NCBI GenBank assembly: GCA_002887195.1
Contig: PJAB01001833.1
Location: 1 to 11,959, forward strand
DNA: 11,959 nt
Direction of reading: 5' to 3'
DNA from: Chrysochromulina parva
Taxonomy: Eukaryota; Haptophyta; Prymnesiales; Chrysochromulinaceae
How positions within the stretch are numbered: position 1 is the stretch's first letter; every line of letters begins with the position of its first letter. The notes beneath the pieces were generated by a model. It worked only from the letters and a program-made list of their open reading frames with translations, ran no database searches and was not told the origin of the DNA. Of the stretch, positions 1-6,955 are shown in pieces. The position numbers were made by a program, and so were the translations under genes.

Positions 1-711
1 CCACCGCCACCCTCGCCACCACCTTCTCCACCGCCACCGTCTCCGCCACCATTGCCACCGCCCCCCTCGCCACCACCATCTCCTCCTCCACCCTCGCCGC
101 CGCCATCGCTTCCACCCCCAAGCCCGCCACCGTCGCCCCCACCGCCCTCCCCACCTCCACCTTCGGCCCCCCCTCCATCTCCACCTCCTTCCCCGCCTCC
201 TCCCTCGCCTCCGCCATTGCCTCCACCTCCAAGACCGCCACCCTCACCGCCGCCTCCTTCACCGCCGCCTTCGCCTCCCCCTCCATCTCCACCCCCTTCC
301 CCGCCTCCTCCGAGTCCCCCTCCGTCACCACCCCCGCCCTCGCCGCCGCCATCTCCGCCGCCTCCCTCTCCACCGCCTTCTCCACCTCCGCCATCGCCTC
401 CACCATCGCCTCCACCGCCGCTCCCACCGCCATCGCCGCCTCCACCATCACCGCCACCATCAACGCCTCCGCCATCGCCTCCGCCTTCGCCTCCGCCGCC
501 CTCACCGCCGCCCTCGCCACCCCCTCCGTCACCGCCTCCTTCTCCGCCGCCCCCAAGCCCCCCTCCATCACCGCCACAATCGCCACCTCCGCCGTACCCG
601 CCGTACGCTCCTCCGCCGTCACCACCGCCATCGCCTCCTCCGCCCAGTCCGCCCCCGCCCTCTCCGCCACGGCCTCCGGCTCCGTCGCCGCCGCCGCTCC
701 GTCCCCCACCT
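1..711 (+). repeat. Ser-Pro rod 1: alternating SPPP/SPPPP coding repeat
   Basis: About 237 codons are almost only Pro and Ser, with long runs alternating SPPP and SPPPP, which gives a 9-residue (27-bp) super-repeat. All four Pro codons are mixed, so the DNA has diverged while the protein pattern stayed, which argues for selection on the protein. Interruptions (Leu, Arg, Ala, Thr, Tyr, Gln) are rare and become commoner toward the cysteine repeats. Family knowledge: such Pro residues are typically hydroxylated and arabinosylated in green algae; whether this lineage does so is unknown. Confidence 0.9.
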
Positions 712-3700
712 GGCGGCTGCACCGACTCTCGCGCGCTCAACTACCGCGTGTTCGCCGTGGTGGATGATGGCACCTGCGTGGGCATCGGCGGCTGCACGGA
801 CTCACGCACGGCTGCTTATGATCCCGCGGCCACGCACGACGACGGCTCGTGCCCCCCACTCATTCTTGGCTGTGTCGACTCCACAGCCGAGAACTATCGC
901 GTGGCGGCTACCATCGACGACAGTACCTGCCAGTACACTGGCTGCCTCGACACGACCGCGCTCAACTTCAACCCGTCGGCCACTTCGAACGCGCTGTGCA
1001 CATACCGAGTGCCCGGTTGCATGGACTCGATGGCCGACAGCTACCACCCGGGTGCCAATGTGCACGTGATTCACCAGTGCACGTACCTGGGCTGCACGGA
1101 TGGTTTCGCGCTCAACTTCAATACAAAGGCCACAACCAACGACGGCTCGTGCGTGGCTGTCTTTGCTGGCTGCATGAACCCCAGTGCGTCCAATTTCGCA
1201 AACGTCTCGTACAACGTGGATTGCGGCTGCTGCCGATTTCCGGGCTGCGCCGACTCGGTATCGTCCAACTACAATGTGAATGCCGCCTTTCACGTCGCCA
1301 GCATGTGCGCTGCCGGACGCCGACAGCTGCAGTCGTCGGGGAGCGCGAGCTGCCTGGACCCGGGAGCGCTCAACTATGACAGTGCGGGCATGGCCCATGC
1401 AAATGAGGCGTGCATGTTTCCCATCTATGGCTGCACCGAGTCGACCAACCTTTATTATGTCGCGGGCGCCAACACGCACAACCAGTCCATGTGCGCGCCG
1501 CCGACGATCTACGGCTGCCTCGAGCCAACAGCGCTCAACTACCAGGCCAATGCGACCATTCAGCGCAAGAGCGACTGTGTGTACGCCTACCCCGGCTGCG
1601 TGGACCCGACGGCGCACAACTACGACAGCGAGGCTAACGTGCCCAACGGGATGTGTTACTATCCTGTGCTCGGGTGCACAAACCCGACCGCGTCCAATTA
1701 CAACGCGTCGGCCACCGCGAGCGATGGCTCGTGCGCTTTCCACGTCGTCGGCTGCACCGCCACTACGGCGCGCAACTACGCGCACGACGCGACGGTCTCG
1801 AGCGAGCAGGCAGTCTCGCTCTCGATGACCCAATTCACGTCGGCGCAGTTGCAGACGGCAGTCTGCGTCTACGACACGCCTGGGTGCACCGCGCCGATTG
1901 CGGTCAACTACAACTCGCTCGCGACGCTCGACAACGGCTCGTGTTTCATGTATTCGCCGCCACCCAACCCGCCACCGCCCGCACTGCCGCCGTCCCCGCC
2001 CCTGTACCCGCCCAAGGTCCCGCCGCCGCCGCCACCGCCGCCGCCCTCGCCGCCGCCAGCTTCGCCCTCGCCGCCGGCCTTGCCGCCATCCACGCCGCCG
2101 CCGCCGCCGCCGCCCTCGACGCCTCCGTCCTACCCCTCGCCGCCGCTCCCGCCGCCGCCGCCGTCTCCGCCTAGGCTTCCATTTTCGCCGCCATCACTTG
2201 CCCCCAAGTCACCAGAGCCATTGCCACCTCTGTCGATCCCGCCGCCACCGCCATCGGCTCTGTCGCCTTCGCCTCCGCCAAGCATGCCTCCTGCCATATT
2301 AGGCATGCCTCCTGCCCGGCCACCCCCGCCCGCTCCACCGCCTGCACCTCCGTCGCCCTCACCGCCACCACCTTCGCCGCCGCCCTCGCCGCCGCCTCCC
2401 TCTCCACCGCCACCCGCGCTGCCAATCGTCGCCTCCGTCAAGATGGCCGTCGTCGTGGCCGGCGGCGTGCCCGACTTCACCCCAACGGTCCGTCTCGAGT
2501 TGCGCACCGCCGTTGCGACCCAGGCGAGCGTGGCCTTGAGTGCCGTCACGCTCGACGTGACGCCCGTGACGAGATTGCGCGAGCTCACGGAGACGAGATT
2601 GCGCGAGCTCATGGACGCGAGATTGCGCGAGCTACGCCGGGAGCTGCAAGGCAGCTCAGTCTTGCTGACCTTTACGATCGCCGTCGAGACGGCCGCCGCG
2701 GCGGCGACTGCTGTCACCGCGCTCAGCCCTCACCTTGCCAACGCGACGGCGGCGAGTACGTTCCTCACGACTACCTCCTACACGGCCACCGTCCTCACGA
2801 TTACCAGCGCGCCCGCCGCGGCCTACCCGCCACCTTCGCCCCCGCCGCCCTCGCCGCCGCGGGATGAGACCTCGTTCGCGAGCACTGCCTTGAGAACTGC
2901 TTCGGACGAGACCATGCGCGTGGGCATCATCATTGGCTGGGTGTGCTTAGGGGTCGTGGTGCTCCTCCTCACGTGCTACTGTGTCAATCGCTTCTCTCTG
3001 CATGCAGTGAACAAAGTCGCGCCGACCCCGGCGGTGGCGGGCAGGGCGGGGTCAAAAAGCTTCCGGACGACCACATCGAACCCGGACACAAACAGCCAGA
3101 CGACGATATCGAACGTCAGGCGGCCAGCCGTGGGGCTTGGGCAACAGGGGCGCCTCGTTTTCGTCGGGTCGCGCGTCGCGTCGGGCGTCTCGCCGGGCGT
3201 CGCGCGAGCTGCACCTCGCGCTATGTCAAGTGCTGAGCCTGCCTCTGTCTCGACCGCTATGGGGGATTGGCCGCCGCAAACCAGCTACAGCAGGAACGGA
3301 GCTGTTTCACCGCGTGGCCTGTATGCCGACGTACGACCCGACGGAGAGCGACGGAGATCGACGGAGCTCGACGGAGCTGTTTCGCCACATGGTCTGTATG
3401 CTGGCCAGCATACTGGATCTCAGTCAATCTCCGTCAGGCCGGCTCCTCAGTTCGTCGTGCCCGCGGACGTCTCGGCCGGCCAAGTATTTGTCATCGGCGG
3501 GCAGTGCTACGTAGGACCTGGCGTGGCCTCGCCAGATCCTACGTGGCCTCCTGGGTTGTCGCCGTGGCCACCATCGGCCCCGTATGACCTGGCGAGGGTG
3601 GCACACCGTCGCCCTACTCACTTGCACGGGCGCCGTGCACCTGTTTTCCCATCCGAGCGACGCATCGAGAGGTTGCCGCCGATCGTCACGACCCGTTGGG

Positions 3701-3816
3701 ATGGTCCGACCTCAGCTGTCGAGCTCGACGGCCATGTTCTGGACCGAAGGAGGCTGCCGCCCATCTCGACGACCTACTGGCATGATCCGGCCCCAGGCAT
3801 TTTGCCTGACCGCTGA
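1..3816 (+). CDS. Large Ser/Pro-rich, cysteine-repeat type I surface glycoprotein (5' partial)
   Basis: The frame is open from the first base, so the start lies outside the window; 1271 residues are visible. In order they are: a regular Ser-Pro rod (residues 1-237), fifteen two-cysteine repeats (239-648), a second Ser/Pro-rich stretch (about 649-808), a Val/Ala/Thr-rich beta-type domain (about 809-940), a short third Ser-Pro linker, a hydrophobic helix (about 972-995, codons 2914-2985) followed by Asn-Arg, and a tail of about 275 residues rich in Ser, Arg and Pro. This is the layout of a single-pass membrane protein with an extracellular hydroxyproline-glycoprotein-like ectodomain and a cytosolic tail. 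Ser-Pro rods of this type occur in algal pherophorins and extensins and usually form stiff glycosylated rods. A role in cell covering, adhesion or scale attachment is inferred. No enzyme motif is visible. The signal peptide should lie upstream of base 1. Confidence 0.85.
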   Translation, partial: PPPPSPPPSPPPPSPPPLPPPPSPPPSPPPPSPPPSLPPPSPPPSPPPPSPPPPSAPPPSPPPSPPPPSPPPLPPPPRPPPSPPPPSPPPSPPPPSPPPSPPPPSPPPSPPPPSPPPSPPPPSPPPSPPPPSPPPSPPPPLPPPSPPPPSPPPSTPPPSPPPSPPPPSPPPSPPPPSPPPSPPPPSPPPSPPQSPPPPYPPYAPPPSPPPSPPPPSPPPPSPPRPPAPSPPPLRPPPGGCTDSRALNYRVFAVVDDGTCVGIGGCTDSRTAAYDPAATHDDGSCPPLILGCVDSTAENYRVAATIDDSTCQYTGCLDTTALNFNPSATSNALCTYRVPGCMDSMADSYHPGANVHVIHQCTYLGCTDGFALNFNTKATTNDGSCVAVFAGCMNPSASNFANVSYNVDCGCCRFPGCADSVSSNYNVNAAFHVASMCAAGRRQLQSSGSASCLDPGALNYDSAGMAHANEACMFPIYGCTESTNLYYVAGANTHNQSMCAPPTIYGCLEPTALNYQANATIQRKSDCVYAYPGCVDPTAHNYDSEANVPNGMCYYPVLGCTNPTASNYNASATASDGSCAFHVVGCTATTARNYAHDATVSSEQAVSLSMTQFTSAQLQTAVCVYDTPGCTAPIAVNYNSLATLDNGSCFMYSPPPNPPPPALPPSPPLYPPKVPPPPPPPPPSPPPASPSPPALPPSTPPPPPPPSTPPSYPSPPLPPPPPSPPRLPFSPPSLAPKSPEPLPPLSIPPPPPSALSPSPPPSMPPAILGMPPARPPPPAPPPAPPSPSPPPPSPPPSPPPPSPPPPALPIVASVKMAVVVAGGVPDFTPTVRLELRTAVATQASVALSAVTLDVTPVTRLRELTETRLRELMDARLRELRRELQGSSVLLTFTIAVETAAAAATAVTALSPHLANATAASTFLTTTSYTATVLTITSAPAAAYPPPSPPPPSPPRDETSFASTALRTASDETMRVGIIIGWVCLGVVVLLLTCYCVNRFSLHAVNKVAPTPAVAGRAGSKSFRTTTSNPDTNSQTTISNVRRPAVGLGQQGRLVFVGSRVASGVSPGVARAAPRAMSSAEPASVSTAMGDWPPQTSYSRNGAVSPRGLYADVRPDGERRRSTELDGAVSPHGLYAGQHTGSQSISVRPAPQFVVPADVSAGQVFVIGGQCYVGPGVASPDPTWPPGLSPWPPSAPYDLARVAHRRPTHLHGRRAPVFPSERRIERLPPIVTTRWDGPTSAVELDGHVLDRRRLPPISTTYWHDPAPGILPDR
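715..1944 (+). repeat. Fifteen tandem two-cysteine repeats (GCTDxxALNY...DDGSC type)
   Basis: Each unit is about 24-28 residues with the pattern Gly-Cys-(Thr/Val/Leu)-Asp-x-x-Ala-x-Asn-Tyr-x-x-x-Ala-Thr-x-x-Asp-Gly-Ser-Cys. I count fifteen. The two Cys per unit suggest one disulfide per repeat. Units 1-3, 6, 13 and 15 are closest to consensus. Unit 7 has extra cysteines (DCGCC) at its end. Units 8 and 9 are separated by an Arg-Arg-Gln-Leu-Gln insertion. Unit 14 has about 20 extra residues before its second Cys. Similar repeats are common in secreted proteins of marine algae and Bacteroidetes; the Asp/Asn-rich loops could bind calcium, but that is inference. Confidence 0.88.
1945..2427 (+). 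repeat. Ser/Pro-rich rod 2, less regular
   Basis: About 160 codons are dominated by Pro, with Ser, Ala, Leu, Thr and Tyr, in the same frame as the cysteine repeats. Unlike rod 1 it has pure Pro runs of seven to nine residues and strong use of CCG, so it looks younger or shaped by slippage. Near 2283-2316 a short GCATGCCTCCTGCC duplication encodes repeated Met-Pro-Pro-Ala-(Ile/Arg). The block ends in regular SPPPP units before the beta-rich domain. Confidence 0.8.
2569..2640 (+). repeat. In-frame 24-bp triplication (RLREL units)
   Basis: Three copies of a 24-bp unit (ACGAGATTGCGCGAGCTC core) start at 2569, 2593 and 2617 and encode Arg-Leu-Arg-Glu-Leu three times, ending in Arg-Arg-Glu-Leu-Gln. 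The first two copies are near identical, so the expansion is recent. It sits in a loop of the beta-rich domain just before the membrane segment and adds a charged, helix-prone stretch. Confidence 0.9.
3296..3401 (+). repeat. In-frame duplications in the cytoplasmic tail
   Basis: A 31-bp sequence at 3296-3326 recurs at 3371-3401 (offset 75 bp, 4 mismatches), giving the peptides GAVSPRGLYA and GAVSPHGLYA 25 residues apart. Between them lies an exact 10-bp tandem: ACGGAG followed by four variable bases, at 3341, 3351, 3361 and 3371. A second pair with an offset of 81 bp (3670 and 3751) gives LPPIVTTRW and LPPISTTYW. Both offsets are multiples of three, so the tail grew by in-frame duplication. 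Confidence 0.85.
3511..3542. repeat. Inverted repeat inside the tail-coding region
   Basis: GTAGGACCTGGC at 3511-3522 and GCCAGATCCTAC at 3531-3542 form 12-bp arms with one mismatch around an 8-base loop. It lies inside the coding sequence (Tyr-Val-Gly-Pro region), so it may be chance or an RNA fold; no function is claimed. Confidence 0.6.
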
Positions 3817-3897
3817 CGGCGATGCGGACCAAAATGCCAACTGCGTTAGGAGAAGAAGTCGAAGAAGAATAATCAAGAAGCTGACCGCACCCTCTCC

Positions 3898-4325
3898 CTG
3901 AGTTCGAAATCCAGGTGGTAGGGAACTAGGGATAGTGCGTGCGCGAATCCAGAAATAATTTGTGAAATAGCCGTTCCACCACCAGCGCACTCCCCTTTCC
4001 CCTTTGTGTATGAATCACTGAGTTCAATATCAGGTGGTGTCGGAGATATATACAATGTGTTGACAATCCAGAAATAAGCCCTCCCCATCGCGCGTCGTGC
4101 TCGCCCCTTTCGGCTTTGGGTCCCGACTCCCGTCGCCGTCGTCCGCAAGCTCCATGGCAAGCTCCCGTTCCCGATTTCACTCCACTCGATAGCTACACGC
4201 TCTGTGTCCGCCGAAATCAGGTCTGGTGCTGACTGAGGTTCGCGGCGGGATTGATTATACGCGGGATAGGGTGTACGCGTACACGATCCAGAATGCCAGA
4301 AAAAGTAGCCGCGCACTCCCCACCC
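3898..4325. repeat. Degenerate ~120-bp repeat family, three copies
   Basis: CTGAGTTCGAAATCCAGGTGG at 3898 matches CTGAGTTCAATATCAGGTGG at 4018. AATCCAGAAATAA at 3946-3958 recurs exactly at 4065-4077 (offset 119). A weaker third copy reads GAAATCAGGT at 4213, GGGATAGGGTGTACGCG at 4263 and GATCCAGAATGCC at 4284, and ends in GTAGCCGCGCACTCCCC, which matches the end of copy 1 (AGCGCACTCCCC near 3983). This is a diverged repeat of unknown origin; it could be decayed non-autonomous mobile sequence or tandem duplication. Confidence 0.65.
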
Positions 4326-4404
4326 GGCCACGGTTATTGGGTCAAGGCTGAGGTCCGGTCTAGGCCACTTAGGCTCTGATGCCTCTCGAATGTACAGCCG
4401 CGAG

Positions 4405-4445
4405 CGACATGGACTCGTTGTGGGTGCATCGATGGGTTCATGTCG
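4405..4445. repeat. Imperfect inverted repeat, 10-bp arms
   Basis: CGACATGGAC (4405-4414) pairs with GTTCATGTCG (4436-4445) with one mismatch across a 21-base loop that contains the palindrome CATCGATG. It lies in the shared 3' region; it could be an RNA hairpin or chance. Confidence 0.4.
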
Positions 4446-4627
4446 TTAAGCGGTAGCAGAGAGGAGTAAATAGCAAGCTCGTAGATGTGCGTGCACGGGC
4501 ACAGTCAGCAGAGCTCGGCTCAGTGCGGTGCGTCAGACGTCAAAGTCAGGCACAGCGCAGACGGAGACCACCCATGCAGAGACAGGCCTCCACTGTCTGG
4601 TCAGTGTACGGTACGGCGCGCAACTTT

Positions 4628-4754
4628 GGGGGTATCAGGGGACTGACGTCACTTCTCACCAGGGCCAGGCGAGGTAGGAAACTGAGGGGGTCATATCCAC
4701 AGGGGGTATAAGGGGACTGACGTCACTTCTCACCAGGGCCTGGCGAGGTAGGAA
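4628..4754. repeat. 53-bp direct repeat pair containing TGACGTCA
   Basis: Positions 4628-4680 and 4702-4754 are 53-bp copies with only two mismatches, separated by 21 bp. Each contains the perfect palindrome TGACGTCA, the bZIP/CREB-type site in many eukaryotes, followed by CTTCTCACCAGGGCC. The high identity implies recent duplication or constraint. No gene start is visible just downstream on the plus strand, so a promoter role is not shown. Confidence 0.85.
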
Positions 4755-4832
4755 CAGATTCCTGCCCCTGACGCTTCAGGCTCAGGTAGAAGTAGCGAGC
4801 TCGTCAGAAGGCTTCGCATTCTCTGAGAACGG

Positions 4833-4941
4833 GAAGCCGGCTCACGACGGCGCGTGTGTGTCGTACGCTTGCTGGCACCATTGACGAAGCCTGCTCACGC
4901 CGGCGCGTGCGTGTCGTACGCTTGCTGGCACCATTGACGAA
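4833..4941. repeat. Tandem duplication over the 3' end of the S28 gene
   Basis: A 53-bp unit is repeated in tandem (4833-4885 and 4886-4938, matching on to 4941), with about three differences. Read on the minus strand, the right-hand copy encodes the last codons of the peptidase (RQWCQQAYDTHAPA, stop at 4895-4897). The left-hand copy repeats these codons and the stop downstream, out of frame with the first, because 53 is not a multiple of three. The first TGA ends the protein, so the second copy is untranslated. Confidence 0.85.
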
Positions 4942-6955
4942 TCGCGCGCTCTTCAATCGCCCTCGCCTCGAAGAAGCACGGCGGGTTGCGTGCGTCCGTG
5001 AACATGAGATCCAAATGATGGGCCCCGAGGTCGAGGATGAGGGCGAACTGGGAGCCGTCGGCGCTGATGTTCTGCACCATGGGCTTCCCGACTTCAGGCC
5101 CTCCGCCTGGCGGGTAGACGCCCTGACCGGACCAAGGATCGAGCGCGCCGTTGCTCCAGACGATGTTCGTGTGCTCAGTGATGTGATCGCGCCCACCGTA
5201 ATACGCCTCCATCCAAGTCGACCACAAGTCCGTAATCAGAGGGGCGCCGTACAGGCCGTCACGCCCATACTCGGACGCACACCAGCCCGGGCGCAGCCCG
5301 TGTGGGCCGACCACGCTCTCGACGGTGTAGTTGCGGAAGGCGGGCTGTGGCGGCCAGAAAATGTCTCTCCCGACCCCATGGATATCGATCTGCGAGAGGG
5401 CGTCGTTGCAGCAGATACCGTCCCACGAGAAGGTCTTGTCGAGCTCGCCCGAATGCGAGCACTCGGCGGTCTGCGTCACGTTGCAGTACTGCACGGGGCA
5501 CACAGGGCAACCTTCGCACGGCGGACACGTCGGGCACAGCTGGCCCCCCGGCACCGGCGGTGGATCCGCCTTGAGCTCGGGCTTGAGCTCAGCTACCGTA
5601 AGCGTCGTGGCCACGTCGTGAGAGCTCGCCGCGCTCATCTTCCGTGCTGAGAGCCCGCTCGAGCGAGCGCCGTGACGGGCGCCGCTCCGGCCCAGCCCAC
5701 GGCCCAGTCCAAATTTGGTCACGTCGGCCGCGCCCCCAAAGTTGTTGCACGTGACGTCCTTGGTCAGATTGTACCACACGCCCGCCGCGTCTGCGACCGC
5801 CTTCGCCAAGTCCAATATCCCCGAGCTCACGATCTCGTCGTTCGTCAGCGTGGCTCCGTTGCCAGAGATGTCACGCCAGTCGACGTCGGCGTGGAGCGCG
5901 CCCAGGCTCACGCTGTAACGAACGTCGCGCACCGAGCCGCGCAGCTGGACCCCGAAGTCGCGGTTCAGGCCCTGCTCGCACGCGACGCGCATCGGCCACG
6001 CGGGCAGCGGTGGCGGGTTGCCGGGGCGCAGGGAGAAGGTGATGTAGTCGCTCGGGAAAGGGTAGTTGCCTTCGGCGAGGAAGAAGTACGGGCCCTGCGC
6101 CCAGCTAATGAGGCTATCCACGCTCTTGAGCGTGCCCGAGCATGCCTTGACCGGCTCGGAAACCAGCTTGAGGCCGTCCACCGACTTGCCGAGCTCATGG
6201 AGCAGCGGCCACGCCGCGATCAGGTTGTCGCGGCATTGGTCGGTGGCCCCGCCGGCGGCGCTCACGCCGCGGGTGATGGCGACCGCTTGCATGTCGAGCG
6301 TCTCGCGCTGGACCGTGCCCGCGAGCTGCCAGATCGGCGCGGACGCCGCGATCACGCCGTCAATAACCTCGGGGTACTTGATGCGGAACCAGCCCGCAAT
6401 CATGCCGCCGTAGCTGCCCCCGAACGCCACGGCGGGCGCACGGACGGTGTGCTGCGTGCGCAAGTCGGCGATGATCGTGGCCCAGTCGGCGATCGCCTGG
6501 GCGGTGGTGCAGAAGGCGAAGCACTTTTGCGTGCCGTGGCCGCACAGCGCAGGGTGGGACAGCGGCTCGAAGCGGTGCTCAGCGAACACGATCAGCGCGC
6601 CCATTTGCTCGGCAATCTCCCACATGAGCCCCGTGTTGTTGATGTACTCCTCAACCGGTGACTCGTTGCCCGTGTAGAAGAGAATCGGGCCTGGTGCGTC
6701 GGCGGCTGCGCTGAAGCCAGCTCGTGTCGCCGATTTCCACCACTTGTCGTAGATGCACAGGCGCTGAGGAAACGTGCCGGTGGCGACGCCAAAATGGTCG
6801 ATCTTCTGTGTAAAGTTTTTCCACGTGCAGTTCGCCGTCGAAGGCCGGCCCGGCACCACCTCGGCCTGCCGCCAGCCGCCTATGGGGCGCGGCGGCAGCG
6901 TAGCGGAAACGATGGATACGGCGGCGAGCAATAGGAAGCCGGCGTCTCCGAACAT
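4895..6955 (-). CDS. Secreted/lysosomal S28 serine peptidase (Pro-X carboxypeptidase-like)
   Basis: A 686-residue protein with start ATG at 6955 and stop at 4895. I chose this start because it gives a signal peptide (GFLLLAAVSIVSA near residues 6-18); the frame stays open to 7270, but the extra residues are low-complexity and run into the neighbouring gene. Family knowledge: S28 peptidases (prolyl carboxypeptidase, DPP7, thymus-specific serine protease) cleave after Pro in lysosomes or vesicles. Visible here: KIDHF at residues 51-55, AEHRFEPLS at 125-133, nucleophile Ser181 in GGSYGG, the NYPFPSDY...LPAWPM region near 297-322, Asp606 in NGALDPWSGQGV and His646/His647 in GAHHLDL. Several N-glycosylation sequons are present. 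At 686 residues it is longer than the usual ~500, mainly through an insertion near 404-510 with a CPTCPPCEGCPVCPVQYC cluster. It is divergent with the gene at 7191. Exact substrate specificity is unknown. Confidence 0.92.
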   Translation of the reverse strand: MFGDAGFLLLAAVSIVSATLPPRPIGGWRQAEVVPGRPSTANCTWKNFTQKIDHFGVATGTFPQRLCIYDKWWKSATRAGFSAAADAPGPILFYTGNESPVEEYINNTGLMWEIAEQMGALIVFAEHRFEPLSHPALCGHGTQKCFAFCTTAQAIADWATIIADLRTQHTVRAPAVAFGGSYGGMIAGWFRIKYPEVIDGVIAASAPIWQLAGTVQRETLDMQAVAITRGVSAAGGATDQCRDNLIAAWPLLHELGKSVDGLKLVSEPVKACSGTLKSVDSLISWAQGPYFFLAEGNYPFPSDYITFSLRPGNPPPLPAWPMRVACEQGLNRDFGVQLRGSVRDVRYSVSLGALHADVDWRDISGNGATLTNDEIVSSGILDLAKAVADAAGVWYNLTKDVTCNNFGGAADVTKFGLGRGLGRSGARHGARSSGLSARKMSAASSHDVATTLTVAELKPELKADPPPVPGGQLCPTCPPCEGCPVCPVQYCNVTQTAECSHSGELDKTFSWDGICCNDALSQIDIHGVGRDIFWPPQPAFRNYTVESVVGPHGLRPGWCASEYGRDGLYGAPLITDLWSTWMEAYYGGRDHITEHTNIVWSNGALDPWSGQGVYPPGGGPEVGKPMVQNISADGSQFALILDLGAHHLDLMFTDARNPPCFFEARAIEERAIRQWCQQAYDTHAPA

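Larger units (their letters stand above)
3817..4894. other. Intergenic 3' region between two convergent genes
   Basis: About 1.08 kb lies between the stop of the surface-protein gene (+) and the stop of the S28 peptidase gene (-), so it carries both 3' ends. Base composition is visibly less GC-rich and the coding signature is gone. It holds a purine-rich GAAGAA stretch at 3850-3882, degenerate repeats at 3898-4320, an inverted repeat at 4405-4445, a 53-bp pair at 4628-4754 and part of another 53-bp pair at 4833-4941. Short open frames here (such as 3873-4331, minus) have no recognisable composition or motif. I see no tRNA, snRNA or 5S gene. Confidence 0.8.

Noticed and set aside
52..54. TTG as the start of the surface-protein gene
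   Set aside because: The same Pro/Ser frame is open from base 1, and a eukaryotic gene would not start at TTG inside a Ser-Pro rod; the gene is 5' partial.
802..1833. Minus-strand open frame over the cysteine repeats
   Set aside because: Antisense shadow: its Arg/Val/His-rich composition follows from the complement of the repeat codons and it has no motif.
2130..2717. Minus-strand Gly-rich open frame
   Set aside because: Complement of CCG-rich proline codons gives Gly-rich frames; no independent coding evidence.
3817..4894. tRNA, snRNA or 5S genes in the long intergenic region
   Set aside because: GGTTC-like strings near 4237 and 4434 lack T-loop and acceptor-stem context; no conserved snRNA or 5S boxes were found by eye.
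4856..6661. Plus-strand open frames over the S28 gene
   Set aside because: The minus strand encodes all S28 motifs and the catalytic triad; these frames are GC-driven shadows.
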